NCBI RefSeq assembly: GCF_017301735.1
Contig: NZ_CP071090.1
Span: 6,686,001 to 6,750,000 of the forward strand
Source of the DNA: Pyxidicoccus parkwaysis
GTDB taxonomy: Bacteria > Myxococcota > Myxococcia > Myxococcales > Myxococcaceae
Reading direction: 5' to 3'
DNA length: 64,000 nucleotides
In this document: positions 23,499-32,143 of the stretch, one piece after another
How the letters are laid out: each line of letters opens with the position of its first letter
How positions within the stretch are numbered: the stretch's first letter is position 1
The notes under the pieces: model-generated
The model's database searches: none
Told to the model about the DNA's origin: nothing
Seen by the model: the letters and a program-made list of their open reading frames with translations, nothing else
Program-made: the position numbers and the translations under genes

Positions 23499-24134
23499 TC
23501 AGGCGCCGGGGGGCTGGGAGGGCGAACCGCCGTTGCGGCGGGAGAGGAGCTTCTGGAGGAAGGGGCTCAGGGAGACTGCGTTCGGCTGCGGGCGCTGCGC
23601 GCGGATGCGCTCCACCGCCTCGGAATCCAGCTTCGACAGCAACTGCAGACCGGCCTCGCCGCCGCCCACCAGGAGGTATTCGTCCGCGGCCTTCACCACG
23701 AAGAGGCTGCGGCGCTGGTCCAGCGGAAGCCGCTCCACCACGGAGACCAGCGGCTGGCTGCCCGAGGACACCGCCTGGAGCCCCATCAGCTTGCGCAGGC
23801 CCACGTTCAGCGTGAGGTAGATGGACGCCACCACCGCGCCCAGCACCAGCAACGTGCGCAGGAGCATCCAGCCCACGCTCTCGTCCTGCGTCTCCCCTGC
23901 CCCTTCCGGCGCGCCGATGGACGGGTCGTCGAAGGGGTCGGAGGATGCCGGCGCGGCCTTCGCGACGGGGCCGGCGGTGGCGGGCTCGGACTTCGACGGT
24001 GCCGCCGCCACGGGCGCTGGCGCCACGGCCGGCTGCGCTGGCGCGGATGGAGCCTGCGCCAGGACGGCGGGCGGCGTGAGCACCAGCGCGGCACCGAGCA
24101 GCAGGCGCATGAGGGAGGGGCGGAGGACTGCCAT
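23499..24134 (-). CDS. FliO-like export-gate assembly protein
   Basis: 211 aa from ATG 24134. A signal or anchor segment (LMRLLLGAALVLTPPAVLAQA) is followed by a 70-residue Ala/Pro linker, one membrane helix (GWMLLRTLLVLGAVVASIYLTLNVGL), and a short cytoplasmic domain, QPLVSVVERLPLDQRRSLFVVKAADEYLLVGGGEAGLQLLSKL. That domain matches the FliO core (vxxrxxLgxxrslxlVxvgxxxlLlGvt). FliO belongs to flagella, where it helps FliP form its pentamer, and is missing from typical T3S loci. Its position directly before sctR is the flagellar order fliO-fliP. Confidence 0.8.
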   Translation of the reverse strand: MAVLRPSLMRLLLGAALVLTPPAVLAQAPSAPAQPAVAPAPVAAAPSKSEPATAGPVAKAAPASSDPFDDPSIGAPEGAGETQDESVGWMLLRTLLVLGAVVASIYLTLNVGLRKLMGLQAVSSGSQPLVSVVERLPLDQRRSLFVVKAADEYLLVGGGEAGLQLLSKLDSEAVERIRAQRPQPNAVSLSPFLQKLLSRRNGGSPSQPPGA

Positions 24135-24244
24135 GGTTGGGGGCGAGGCTAGTTCATCGGCCGGAGGACCGCCACGGGCCCCGCCCGCCTGCCCGCCTGC
24201 CTTCTTCCAAGCCGGGCCCGGGGCCTCGAAGTCGAGCCCGGGCC

Positions 24245-25828
24245 TCACCCCGCCAGGGCGATGATGCGCACGCCGAGCTGGCCTTCCACCTCCACCAGCT
24301 CACCCCGCGCCACCACCTTGCCGTTGACGCTCAGCTCCACCGGCTCGCCCGGGCCGCGGTTCAGCTCCAGCACCTGGCCCGCCCGCATGCCCACCACCTG
24401 CTGCGCCGTGACGGGCACGCGTGCCAGCTCCACGGCAATCTGCAGGGGCACATCGCCGAGCAGGTCGCTTCCGTCCTTCAACTCGTCCAAGGCCGCCCCT
24501 TCGAGTTCCGGAGGCACGTCCAGCTCCGGGTTGGTGAAGTCCTCTGGTTCTTCCGCCCCCGAGCCCTCTTCCCCCGCCGAGCGCGGGTTGCCCGCCTCGC
24601 CGAGGACGATGTCGGTGACGCGCGCCCGGTAGCGCCCATTCTCGACGAAGACTTCCGCGTCCGCGCGGCCCGCGCGCCCCGAGCCCACCCGGAGCTGCGC
24701 CGTGCCGGGCTCGCCCCGGTCCGGCCGCGCCGACAGCGCGTCCACCAGCAGCACGTCCTTGACGCGCAAGCTGGCCAGGTCCTGCGCCGAAATCTCCGCC
24801 GCGCCAATCTCCGCCCGCAGCCAGCCCCGCACCGCGGACAGCCGGCTGGCGTTGGCCTCCAGGTCCGCCTGCAGGCGCGCGCGCCGCTGGGCGCTCTCCA
24901 CCACCGGCTCCGCCGCCTCCAGCACCGCCGCGGGCACCACCAGCCGCACCAGGCCGCCGTGCTGCCCCAGCGTGGCGTGCAGGTGCACGGCCAGCATGGG
25001 CCCGTCGTCGCCCAGGCGCGCGGACACCTCGTCCACGCCGCGCGCCACGCCGTCCAGCCGGGGCCGGGGCACCGACTGCTGCAGCGCGGGCACCAGGACC
25101 TTGAGGGCCTCGAGGACGACGTAGCCCATCACGCCCTCCTCGATGTCCGTCAGCGGCCGCAGGCCCACCATCTCCCCGGCGCCGCCCAGCAACTGGTCCA
25201 CCGCCGCGTGCGCCAGCGACAGCTCCACCTCCAGCACCGCGCGCCCCTGCAGCGCGCCCGGGGCCAGCACCGCCAGGAACGTGGGGTCGCCCAGGAAGCG
25301 CCGCAGCTCGGCCATGGGCCGCACCTGCACCGACTCCAGCGACAGGCTCACCGGGGCGTCGAAGAGCTCCTTGAGGCGCGTGGACACCGAGGCGAGCGTC
25401 CCCTCCGCCGGCGTCAGCCAGCGCAGCCGCTCCGCGAGCATGCCCTGCGCCCGGGAGACCTTCTCCAGGTTGCGGAACATGAACGGCCGCCAGGGGCGCT
25501 CCGGCTTCGCAGGACGCTCCGGCAACTGGCGCTCGTACCGGGACGGCTCGCGCTCATACCGAGAAGGCTCACGCTCGTACCGGGAAGGCTCTCGCTCCAC
25601 CCGGGAGAGCTCCCGCTCCGCCCGGGAAGGCACACGCTCGACGCGGGAAGGCTCTCGCTCCACCCGGGAAGGCTCGCGCTCGTACCGGGAGGGCTCGCGC
25701 TCCTGGCGCTCCGGGGCGCTCTCCTGCCGCTCGGGCGGACGCTCGGGACGGATCCGCAGCTCGCGGACGTCCACCAGCATGGTCCGCTCGTGGGTTCCGG
25801 GCCCGTCGTCGTCCGGCTCGACACTCAT
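24245..25828 (-). CDS. sctQ: SctQ, sorting-platform/C-ring protein (FliN/YscQ) with N-terminal heptapeptide repeats
   Basis: 527 aa, longer than usual SctQ. Residues 43-98 are eight 7-residue repeats of ERxxSRx (mostly EREPSRY/V). The middle (110-430) looks like the FliM/YscQ middle domain plus a first SpoA-like domain. The last 75 residues are a clear SpoA/FliN domain (LGDVPLQIAVELARVPVTAQQVVGMRAGQVLEL...GELVEVEGQLGVRIIAL). SctQ forms the cytoplasmic pods with SctK and SctL that load substrates. It overlaps sctP by 4 bp. Confidence 0.92.
   Translation of the reverse strand: MSVEPDDDGPGTHERTMLVDVRELRIRPERPPERQESAPERQEREPSRYEREPSRVEREPSRVERVPSRAERELSRVEREPSRYEREPSRYEREPSRYERQLPERPAKPERPWRPFMFRNLEKVSRAQGMLAERLRWLTPAEGTLASVSTRLKELFDAPVSLSLESVQVRPMAELRRFLGDPTFLAVLAPGALQGRAVLEVELSLAHAAVDQLLGGAGEMVGLRPLTDIEEGVMGYVVLEALKVLVPALQQSVPRPRLDGVARGVDEVSARLGDDGPMLAVHLHATLGQHGGLVRLVVPAAVLEAAEPVVESAQRRARLQADLEANASRLSAVRGWLRAEIGAAEISAQDLASLRVKDVLLVDALSARPDRGEPGTAQLRVGSGRAGRADAEVFVENGRYRARVTDIVLGEAGNPRSAGEEGSGAEEPEDFTNPELDVPPELEGAALDELKDGSDLLGDVPLQIAVELARVPVTAQQVVGMRAGQVLELNRGPGEPVELSVNGKVVARGELVEVEGQLGVRIIALAG
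25535..25702 (-). repeat. Eight 21-bp tandem repeats coding ERxxSRx inside sctQ
   Basis: 56 residues (43-98) made of EREPSRY, EREPSRV, ERVPSRA, ERELSRV and similar units. It is in frame, with unit variation at the fourth and seventh residues. Copy-number change would keep the reading frame. Confidence 0.85.
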
Positions 25829-26709
25829 GTGCGGGCCTCGAACTTCAGGTCTTCGAGCCTCAGGCCACGGCCGCTCAGCGCGGTGCGCAGGCCCTCACCG
25901 GCCTCCTCGAGCTGCTTGAGCACCTCGCGGTTGGTGCCGCTGAAGGTGGCCGAAATCTTCCCGTTCCTCGCGCTGACCTTGATGGACAGGCCGCTCATCA
26001 CGTCGCCGCGCAAATCAATCTGGAACTCGGCGTTGCCGGCGGCGTTGGTGCCCACCCGGATGCGCTCGACGATTTTCTGCGCAATCTCGCTCGCCAGGGC
26101 ACGCAGCCGCTCGGAGCCCGCGGTGTCCTTGGGCTTGGCCACCGGCACCGGCGCCATCAGCGCGGGGTTGAAGCGGAAGCCCGGGCCCATCTCCGTCCCG
26201 CCCTCCTTCTTGTCCTTCCCGCCCCCGCCGCTGTTGCCCTTGCCGCCGCCCGCGTCGGCGTCCGCCTTGATGGCGGCGCCCCGCTCCGAGTTGACCTGCC
26301 CCAGGGCGCTCTCCGCGTTGTTCAGGTCCTTCTCGCGGACCTCCGAGGAGCGGCGGTTCTCCTTCGCGTCCGACGCGCGCGAGCCCGAGCGGGCCTCCGT
26401 CGCGTTCGCATCCGAGCGCCGGCCCGTCTGCGTCGCCGCCTCGTTGCCGCCGGAGACCGGCTGCTGGAGCTTCTCGTTGAACGTCTTGCCCTGCTGCAGC
26501 GCCTTGGCCAGCACGGAGCGGCCCAGGTTCCCCTGGGGCTGCGCGGGCGTCTGGGGCGCCGCGGGCGTTTGGGACTGCGGCTGCATCAGCTTCTGGAAGG
26601 CGGAAGCACCCTCCTGCCGCTTCTTCGCCTGGCCCTCGGCGAGCTTCTTCTCCTGCAGGAGGCGCTCGGCAAGGCGTGCTGCATCGCGGTCGTCGTCGAC
26701 TCGGCTCAT
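25825..26709 (-). CDS. sctP: SctP-like needle-length/substrate-specificity protein (FliK/YscP type)
   Basis: 294 aa. The N-terminal 190 residues are low-complexity Gln/Ala/Ser/Gly-rich, as in length-control rulers. The C-terminal 90 (ASEIAQKIVERIRVG, EFQIDLRGDVMSGLSIKVSARNGKISATFSGTNREVLKQLEEAGEGLRTALSGRGL) resemble the FliK/HrpP hook-length-control domain that touches SctU/FlhB. It lies between sctO and sctQ, the place of yscP and fliK. The assignment rests on C-terminal pattern and position. Confidence 0.8.
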   Translation of the reverse strand: MSRVDDDRDAARLAERLLQEKKLAEGQAKKRQEGASAFQKLMQPQSQTPAAPQTPAQPQGNLGRSVLAKALQQGKTFNEKLQQPVSGGNEAATQTGRRSDANATEARSGSRASDAKENRRSSEVREKDLNNAESALGQVNSERGAAIKADADAGGGKGNSGGGGKDKKEGGTEMGPGFRFNPALMAPVPVAKPKDTAGSERLRALASEIAQKIVERIRVGTNAAGNAEFQIDLRGDVMSGLSIKVSARNGKISATFSGTNREVLKQLEEAGEGLRTALSGRGLRLEDLKFEART

Positions 26710-26742
26710 GACGTCATTCCCGAGGGGTGGGTGGGCGGCAGG

Positions 26743-27231
26743 TTACTTGCGCTGTCGAGCCAGGAACAAGGCATTGCCAATCTCCTCCTGGTTCAGCTCC
26801 TCGCGCTGTTGACGCTCGTACTTCACCTGCTTCAGCCAGGTCTCCTTGTGCTTCTCGATGGCCTTCAGCTCCATGGCCGCGTCCGCCATCTCCTGGCGAC
26901 GCTTCTCCACCAGCTTCTCCGCCACCTTCACGGCTTCCTTCTGGCGCTCCACCTCGAGGGCCACCTGCGCCTCCTCGTCCTTCAGGCGCTCCTCGAAGCG
27001 GCTCATCATGTTCATGCCGTTGATGCCGGCGCCCTTGGCCATGACCTCCTTGAGGTAGGCGGCCACCTTCGCCTTGCGCTCGCGCTTGCGCTTCTCCAGG
27101 TCGTCAATAAGCCGCTGGAGCTCCGCCTTCTCCTTCTCCAGGGCCTTGATGGCGGCGGAGAAGGCCTGCTCCGCCTCCTCCTTGGCCCGGGCGCGCATGT
27201 CCTGCAGGGCTTGCAACCGGTACGGGGGCAT
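26743..27231 (-). CDS. sctO: SctO, central stalk protein (FliJ/YscO)
   Basis: 162 aa. It is almost wholly coiled coil with Glu/Lys/Arg heptads: PPYRLQALQDMRARAKEEAEQAF at the N-terminus, as in FliJ, and a second long helix (EERLKDEEAQVALEVERQKEAVKVAEKLVEKRRQEMADA). It lies directly after the ATPase gene sctN, which fixes the call. SctO sits in the ATPase hexamer and links it to SctV. Confidence 0.88.
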   Translation of the reverse strand: MPPYRLQALQDMRARAKEEAEQAFSAAIKALEKEKAELQRLIDDLEKRKRERKAKVAAYLKEVMAKGAGINGMNMMSRFEERLKDEEAQVALEVERQKEAVKVAEKLVEKRRQEMADAAMELKAIEKHKETWLKQVKYERQQREELNQEEIGNALFLARQRK

Positions 27232-27281
27232 GGTCCCCCCATCCTAACCCGGAATTCCCACGGCGCACCCCTGCCCCGGCG

Positions 27282-28595
27282 TCACTCCTCGAACAGGGCG
27301 ATGAGCTGGGCCACCGTGTCCTCGAAATCCGAGTTGGAGTGGGTGTCCTGCTTCAGGAAGTCGATGATGGCGTCGTACTTGTCGATGGCCCGGTCCGTGC
27401 GGGGGTCCGTGCCGTACTGGTAGGCGCCCAGGAGGATGAGGTCGCGCTGCTTCTCGTACGTGGAGAGCAGTTCCCGCAGCGTGCCCGCGGCCTTCTTGTG
27501 CTCCTTGGTGACGATGCCGCTCATCACACGGGAGAGGCTGGCCAGCACGTCCATGGCGGGCCACTGGTTTCGCTCGCCCAGGGCGCGGTTGAGGATGAAG
27601 TGGCCGTCGAGAATACCGCGGACCTCGTCGGCGATGGGCTCTTCCATGTCACCGCCGGCCACGAGGCAGGTGTAGATGGCGGTGCACTTGCCCTTCTGCG
27701 AGTTGCCCGTGCGCTCCAGGATTCGCGGCAGCATGGAGAACACGCTCGGCGGGTAGCCCTGGCGGGCCGGGGGCTCGCCAACGGCCAGGCCAATCTCACG
27801 CTGGGCACGGGCCAGACGCGTCACCGTGTCGAGCATGAAGAGCACGTTGCCGCCGCGCTCCCGGAAGTACTCGGCAATCGCCGTGGCCACGTAGGCGGCG
27901 CGCAGACGCACGAGGCTGGGCTGGTCCGAGGTGGCGCACACCAGCACGGAGCGCTTCATGCCCTCCTCGCCCATGGCGTCCTCGATGAACTCGCGCACCT
28001 CGCGGCCACGCTCGCCGATGAGGGCCACGACGCAGAGGTCCGCCTTGGTGTTGCGCGCTATCTGCCCCATCAGCGTGGACTTGCCGACGCCGGAGCCGGC
28101 GAAGAGGCCCACGCGCTGGCCCTCGCCCACCGTGAGGAGCCCGTCGATGCAGCGCACGCCCAGGGGCAGCGGCCGCTCGATTCGCTGGCGGGTGAAGGGG
28201 TCCGGACAGTCGCGGTCCACGGACCAGTCGATGAGCCCATCGTCCGGCAGGGGGCTGCCGTCCATGGGCTCGCCGATGCCGTTGAGGACGCGGCCCAGCA
28301 GCGCCTCGCCGCACTTGATGGTGAGCGGCTTGCCGGTGGGCACCACCTCGCTGTCCGGACCGATGCCGTACAGCTCGCCCAGGGGCATGAGCATCACCTC
28401 GTCGCCCTGGAAGCCCACCACCTCCGCCTTCACGGAGCCACGGGTGCGGCTCTTGATGTGCACCAATTCGCCCACGCGCACGTTGGGCACGCTGGCCTTG
28501 ATGATGAGGCCCGTCAGCTCGGTGACGCGGCCGCGGACGCGCACCAGGCTCGCGTCCTTGATGAGCTCGAAGTAGCGCGAAAGGTCGATGGCCAT
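27282..28595 (-). CDS. sctN: SctN, T3S ATPase (FliI/YscN)
   Basis: 437 aa, full length. Walker A GSGVGKST is at residues 167-174 and Walker B VLFMLD at 251-256. The FliI/YscN signatures LIGERGREVREFIED and GEPPARQGYPPSVFSMLPRILERTG are present. The hexamer unfolds substrates and frees them from chaperones. The C-terminal domain (AYQYGTDPRTDRAIDKYDAIIDFLKQ) is intact. It is 18 bp downstream of sctL. Confidence 0.97.
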   Translation of the reverse strand: MAIDLSRYFELIKDASLVRVRGRVTELTGLIIKASVPNVRVGELVHIKSRTRGSVKAEVVGFQGDEVMLMPLGELYGIGPDSEVVPTGKPLTIKCGEALLGRVLNGIGEPMDGSPLPDDGLIDWSVDRDCPDPFTRQRIERPLPLGVRCIDGLLTVGEGQRVGLFAGSGVGKSTLMGQIARNTKADLCVVALIGERGREVREFIEDAMGEEGMKRSVLVCATSDQPSLVRLRAAYVATAIAEYFRERGGNVLFMLDTVTRLARAQREIGLAVGEPPARQGYPPSVFSMLPRILERTGNSQKGKCTAIYTCLVAGGDMEEPIADEVRGILDGHFILNRALGERNQWPAMDVLASLSRVMSGIVTKEHKKAAGTLRELLSTYEKQRDLILLGAYQYGTDPRTDRAIDKYDAIIDFLKQDTHSNSDFEDTVAQLIALFEE

Positions 28596-28613
28596 GGGCG
28601 GTGCCCTCCCTCG

Positions 28614-29297
28614 TCAGGCCGGCCCTTCCTTCCGGCCGTTCGGGTCCGGAAGGAGGACGTTCTGGAGCATCTCGAGCTGCGTGGGGAGCTGGGCATCCAC
28701 CGTGCCGAACTCCGTCTGGACGATGCAGCCCACCGGAGCAACCTCGGGGTCCTCCTTGATGGCCAGGTCCACCGCGCGTCCGATGAGCTCCATCAGGACG
28801 GGCTTCTTGGCGCGCAGCACCGCCGCCGTCTTCGGGTGCACTCGCAGCACCATGGAGCGGGCGCTGCGCAGGTTGTCGATGGCGGACGCGCACAGCTCCA
28901 CCATCAGGTCCGGGTCCTTCTCCAGGCTGCGGCCGATGATTTTCTCCGCCATCCGCAGCGACAGCGCGATGACGTCCTTCTCGTAGGAGCCGAGGATTTC
29001 CCCCGCCTGCATCTTCGCGCGGAGGACGATTTCGGTGGCCTGCGCCAGGCCCTCCTGGCGGCCCTGGTCCCTCGTCTTCGCGAGCAGCTCTTCGCGCTCG
29101 CGCTGGGCCTCGGCGAGGATGCGCTCCTTCTCGCGGTGGGCCTCCTCGATGATGGCCTGGGCGCCCTGCTTGGCCTCGAAGACCTCGGCGTTGATGACGC
29201 CGCCGCCGCGCATGGAGGGGGGACGCAGCGCGGGCCGCTCCGACGCGAGGGCCGGCTCGGACGAGCCGTCGCCTTTGATTACCTTGCCGATAGCCAT
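28614..29297 (-). CDS. sctL: SctL, ATPase stator (FliH/YscL)
   Basis: 227 aa. A variable N-terminus is followed by a coiled coil (GAQAIIEEAHREKERILAEAQREREELLAKTRDQGRQEGLAQA) and the C-terminal FliH/V-ATPase-E-like domain (LRMAEKIIGRSLEKDPDLMVELCASAIDNLRSA, VGCIVQTEFGTVDAQLPTQLEML). A dimer binds SctN and connects it to SctQ. The gene keeps the fliH-fliI order. Confidence 0.93.
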   Translation of the reverse strand: MAIGKVIKGDGSSEPALASERPALRPPSMRGGGVINAEVFEAKQGAQAIIEEAHREKERILAEAQREREELLAKTRDQGRQEGLAQATEIVLRAKMQAGEILGSYEKDVIALSLRMAEKIIGRSLEKDPDLMVELCASAIDNLRSARSMVLRVHPKTAAVLRAKKPVLMELIGRAVDLAIKEDPEVAPVGCIVQTEFGTVDAQLPTQLEMLQNVLLPDPNGRKEGPA

Positions 29298-29321
29298 GGG
29301 GTGCTCCTTGGGGCCCGGATG

Positions 29322-31148
29322 CTAGCGCGTTCCGCCCTTCGGTCCACGCCCACCAGCGCCCGGAGGCACCGGACGGTCGGTTCCGGAAGGGGCCCGGGGC
29401 CGGCGCTGCACCGACGTCCCCTCGCTCCGGGGGCCGGACACCGCGCCCTGCCCGGGAGACGTGGTCGCCCGCCCGGCCAGGACACGAGGAGGCCGCTCCG
29501 GCGCGGAGGACTCCTGCGCGCCGCCCCTGGCCCGGGGGACGGAGCCGCGCGAGCGGAACACCCGCGAGCCTTCTGGATCATCTCCCACCTCGCGGCCGCC
29601 GCGGGAGTCGGCCTCCGGCTCCGCCCGGGGCCGCATCCGCGAGACACGCGACGGGTCCTCCGAAGGCCGTGCCTGCACGCGCGACTCGCCGCCCGAGACG
29701 CGCGAGCGCTCCCGTCCGGGCTCGGGGCTCGTCTCCGGGTCCTCGGAACGACGGGCGTCGCGCTGTCCCAGCCGCGAGGGCGGCGGGCCGATGCGGGCGC
29801 CCTCCGGGTCTCCCCGCACGGGGCGCGACGCGCGAGGCTCGGGCTCTCGGCGGCCCGCCGCGGGGTTGGCGGTGGGAGAGTCGCGGCGCGGCGGCACCCG
29901 GTGCACGGCCGAGCCGCCCGGGTCTCCGCCCTTCTTCATGCCGGGCGCCACGCGCGAGGGCTCCCGGTTGGAGACGGCCCCCGCGTTGCGGGCGGCACGC
30001 TCGGCCATGATGTCGCGGCGGATGGCGCCGGACGCGGCGGGCCCCTGGCGGGACGCGGCGGGGCCGGCCATGGACGCACGAGGCGCCGGACGGCCGTCGG
30101 CGGGGGCAGCAGGAGCCGCGCGCGAGGGAGCCCCCGCGGCCTTCCGGGCACCGGGCGGCGGCGGAAGCATGGCGGACTGGCGCGGCGGAGGCTGGGACGC
30201 CAGGCGCACCGGCCGCTCGATGAGGCCGCGCGAGGCCAGCCGCTCCAGGTCCATGACGATGTCGGTGCGGCCGCCGTCGCCGCGCGCGGTGGGGCGGATG
30301 CGCTCCTCGCGGACCCACTTCGCGATGAGAGCGCCGAACTCGCCGCGGTACTTCTCCAGCATGCGCGCGGCGAACTCCGGGGACTGCGCCACGCACGCGC
30401 GCGCCAGCCGCTGCACGCCCGCGCTGCGGATGGCGCCGCCCAGGTTCTTCAGCCCGTCGTGCACCTCCAGCTGCGCGCGGGCGTCCTCCTCCGGCAGCTT
30501 GCGCGGCGCATTGGCCGTCACCGCCTTGGTGGCCAACAGGCGCAGGTCCGGCGGCAGCGGCTCGACGAGCGCGTCGCGCTCCGCGTCCGGCAGGCCCGCC
30601 ATGGCCGGCCCCAGCACGCGCGCGCCGAGCCTGTCACAGACGGTGAGCAGCTCACGCTGCTGGAGCTGGAGCACGTCGGAGAACTTGAAGCCCGCGGCCT
30701 GCTGCGCCGCCGCCTCGCGCGCCAGCACCTCCTCCAGCTTCCACCGGACGATGTCCAGCACCTGCGGCCGCACCTCGCGGGACAGCTTCACGCGCGAGGG
30801 CGGCAGGTGCGTGCGCACCGCGTCCGCCAGCGTGCCCGGCAGCGCGCGCAGCACCACCTCCACCAGCGCCCCGCGCTCGCGCTGCAGCAGCGCCGCCAGC
30901 CGCTCCGGCTCCGCGCTCCAGAGCTGCCCGCGCCGGTCCTTCACCAGCCGCTTGATTTCCTGCACCAGCGCGGGGATGCGCTTCTCGCGCGGAATCTGGA
31001 GGATTTCCTGCGCGCGGTGCCTCAGCAGCGCGGCCTCCTCCTCCGGGAGGTGCTCCAACGCGCCGAGGCTGTCCTGGCCGCCGAACGTCACGGCCGTCAG
31101 CAGCATCATGCTCTGGCGCTTGTTGAGCGAGGTGAAGAACGAGTCCAA
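29322..31148 (-). CDS. Protein in the FliG/SctK position with long disordered tail
   Basis: 608 aa. The N-terminal 290 residues are helical (LEHLPEEEAALLRHRAQEILQI, LWSAEPERLAALLQRERGALVEVVLRALPGTLADAVRTHLP, DLRLLATKAVTANAP). The second of these resembles a FliG middle-domain helix set. The remaining 300 residues are Arg/Pro/Ser/Gly-rich and disordered, with SRV-type motifs recalling the sctQ repeats. It lies between sctJ (fliF) and sctL (fliH), the position of fliG in flagella and sctK in injectisomes. It is called a sorting-platform component on position and weak likeness; it may belong to neither family. Confidence 0.55.
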   Translation of the reverse strand: MDSFFTSLNKRQSMMLLTAVTFGGQDSLGALEHLPEEEAALLRHRAQEILQIPREKRIPALVQEIKRLVKDRRGQLWSAEPERLAALLQRERGALVEVVLRALPGTLADAVRTHLPPSRVKLSREVRPQVLDIVRWKLEEVLAREAAAQQAAGFKFSDVLQLQQRELLTVCDRLGARVLGPAMAGLPDAERDALVEPLPPDLRLLATKAVTANAPRKLPEEDARAQLEVHDGLKNLGGAIRSAGVQRLARACVAQSPEFAARMLEKYRGEFGALIAKWVREERIRPTARGDGGRTDIVMDLERLASRGLIERPVRLASQPPPRQSAMLPPPPGARKAAGAPSRAAPAAPADGRPAPRASMAGPAASRQGPAASGAIRRDIMAERAARNAGAVSNREPSRVAPGMKKGGDPGGSAVHRVPPRRDSPTANPAAGRREPEPRASRPVRGDPEGARIGPPPSRLGQRDARRSEDPETSPEPGRERSRVSGGESRVQARPSEDPSRVSRMRPRAEPEADSRGGREVGDDPEGSRVFRSRGSVPRARGGAQESSAPERPPRVLAGRATTSPGQGAVSGPRSEGTSVQRRPRAPSGTDRPVPPGAGGRGPKGGTR

Positions 31149-31225
31149 ACGTCACCTCGCGGGCTCACGGCCGCCCGCTTCGAGGGGAGAGAAGCCTTCG
31201 CTGCCACAGGCAGCGAACCCGCGCT

Positions 31226-32038
31226 TCAGGCCTCCGGGGGCCGGCCGCGGCCACGGGCTCCGGCGCGCGCCGCGGGAGCGCTGGAGCCGCCGCGCATGAA
31301 GGTCCACGCCGCCAGGCCCATCATCACCAGCACCAGGCCGAAGGCGCCGGCGAACATCACCTTGAACTGGCTCGCGCTGGCCGCCGTCATCCGCAGCCCC
31401 AGCACGTCCTGCAGCCGGCTCTCCGCGTCCGTCTCCGCCGTGGGCAGCATCGCCGGCGTCATCAGCACCGTGACGTTCTCCGGCTTGAGCTCCGGCACCG
31501 CGGAGGCCGCGAAGCTCTTCACCATGGCCTCGGCGATGGGCGGCTTGCCGTCCATCAGCTTGTACTTGATGAACACCGACGCGGACGGCATCGGCTTGTT
31601 CTCCGGCTGCGTCAGGTCGTTGTTCTCCGGAATCATCACGATGGCGCGCGCCTCCAGCACGCCGTCGATCTGATTGAGCGCGTTGGACACCTCGCCGCCC
31701 AGCGCCTTGAGGAGCATGGCGCGCTCCTCCGTGGCGGTGGGCACCATGCTGCCCTTGGCGAAGTGGGCCAGGCCCTTCTCCACCGGGCGCGGCAGCGAGT
31801 TGCGCTTGAGCAGCTCCGCGGCCTGCGCCGCGTCCGCCTTGGGCACGGTAATCATGAACCGCACCTCGTTGCCGCCCTCCTCCTTCTCCTTCTTGGCGTT
31901 GATGCCGTTCTTGCTGAGCAGGACGTAGATTTCGTTGGCGTCCGCTTCATTCAGCTCGTGCTGGAGCTCGATTTGGCAGCCCGTCATGAAGACGAGGGCG
32001 AGGAGCAGGGTGGCGAACGCGTGCGGTCGGCGAATCAT
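31226..32038 (-). CDS. sctJ: SctJ, inner MS-ring lipoprotein (YscJ/PrgK; FliF N-terminal part)
   Basis: 270 aa. A signal peptide with lipobox FMTGC (Cys21) is followed by the two YscJ ring-building motifs: HELNEADANEIYVLLSKNGINAKKEKEEGG...FMITVPKADAAQAAELLKRNSLPRP and LEARAIVMIPENND...SASVFIKYKLMDG. One membrane helix lies near the end (FKVMFAGAFGLVLVMMGLAAW), with a basic tail. Lipid-anchored, single-ring SctJ is the injectisome form. It lies 105 bp after sctI. Confidence 0.95.
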   Translation of the reverse strand: MIRRPHAFATLLLALVFMTGCQIELQHELNEADANEIYVLLSKNGINAKKEKEEGGNEVRFMITVPKADAAQAAELLKRNSLPRPVEKGLAHFAKGSMVPTATEERAMLLKALGGEVSNALNQIDGVLEARAIVMIPENNDLTQPENKPMPSASVFIKYKLMDGKPPIAEAMVKSFAASAVPELKPENVTVLMTPAMLPTAETDAESRLQDVLGLRMTAASASQFKVMFAGAFGLVLVMMGLAAWTFMRGGSSAPAARAGARGRGRPPEA

Positions 32039-32078
32039 GGGCGGGCGAGAGCTTACTAGGCCCCCGGAAAACGCGGAA

Positions 32079-32114
32079 GGGCGCCCCCTCCCGGGAGGGA
32101 GGAGCCGCCCTTCA
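32079..32114 (-). promoter_or_regulatory. Stem-loop between sctI and sctJ
   Basis: AAGGGCG pairs with CGCCCTT around a 14-bp self-complementary core CCCTCCCGGGAGGG. On the transcribed strand CCGCGTTTTCC follows. It could act as an attenuator or 3' stabiliser, giving more sctI than sctJ mRNA. Confidence 0.5.
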
Positions 32115-32143
32115 CGAGCGCCACCGGAAAGCGGGTGGAGGCT

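Noticed and set aside
27339..31673. 1444-residue plus-strand open frame opposite sctN-sctL-sctJ
   Set aside because: Composition is His/Arg/Gly/Ala-rich without domain patterns, and the opposite strand carries clear T3S proteins over its full length.
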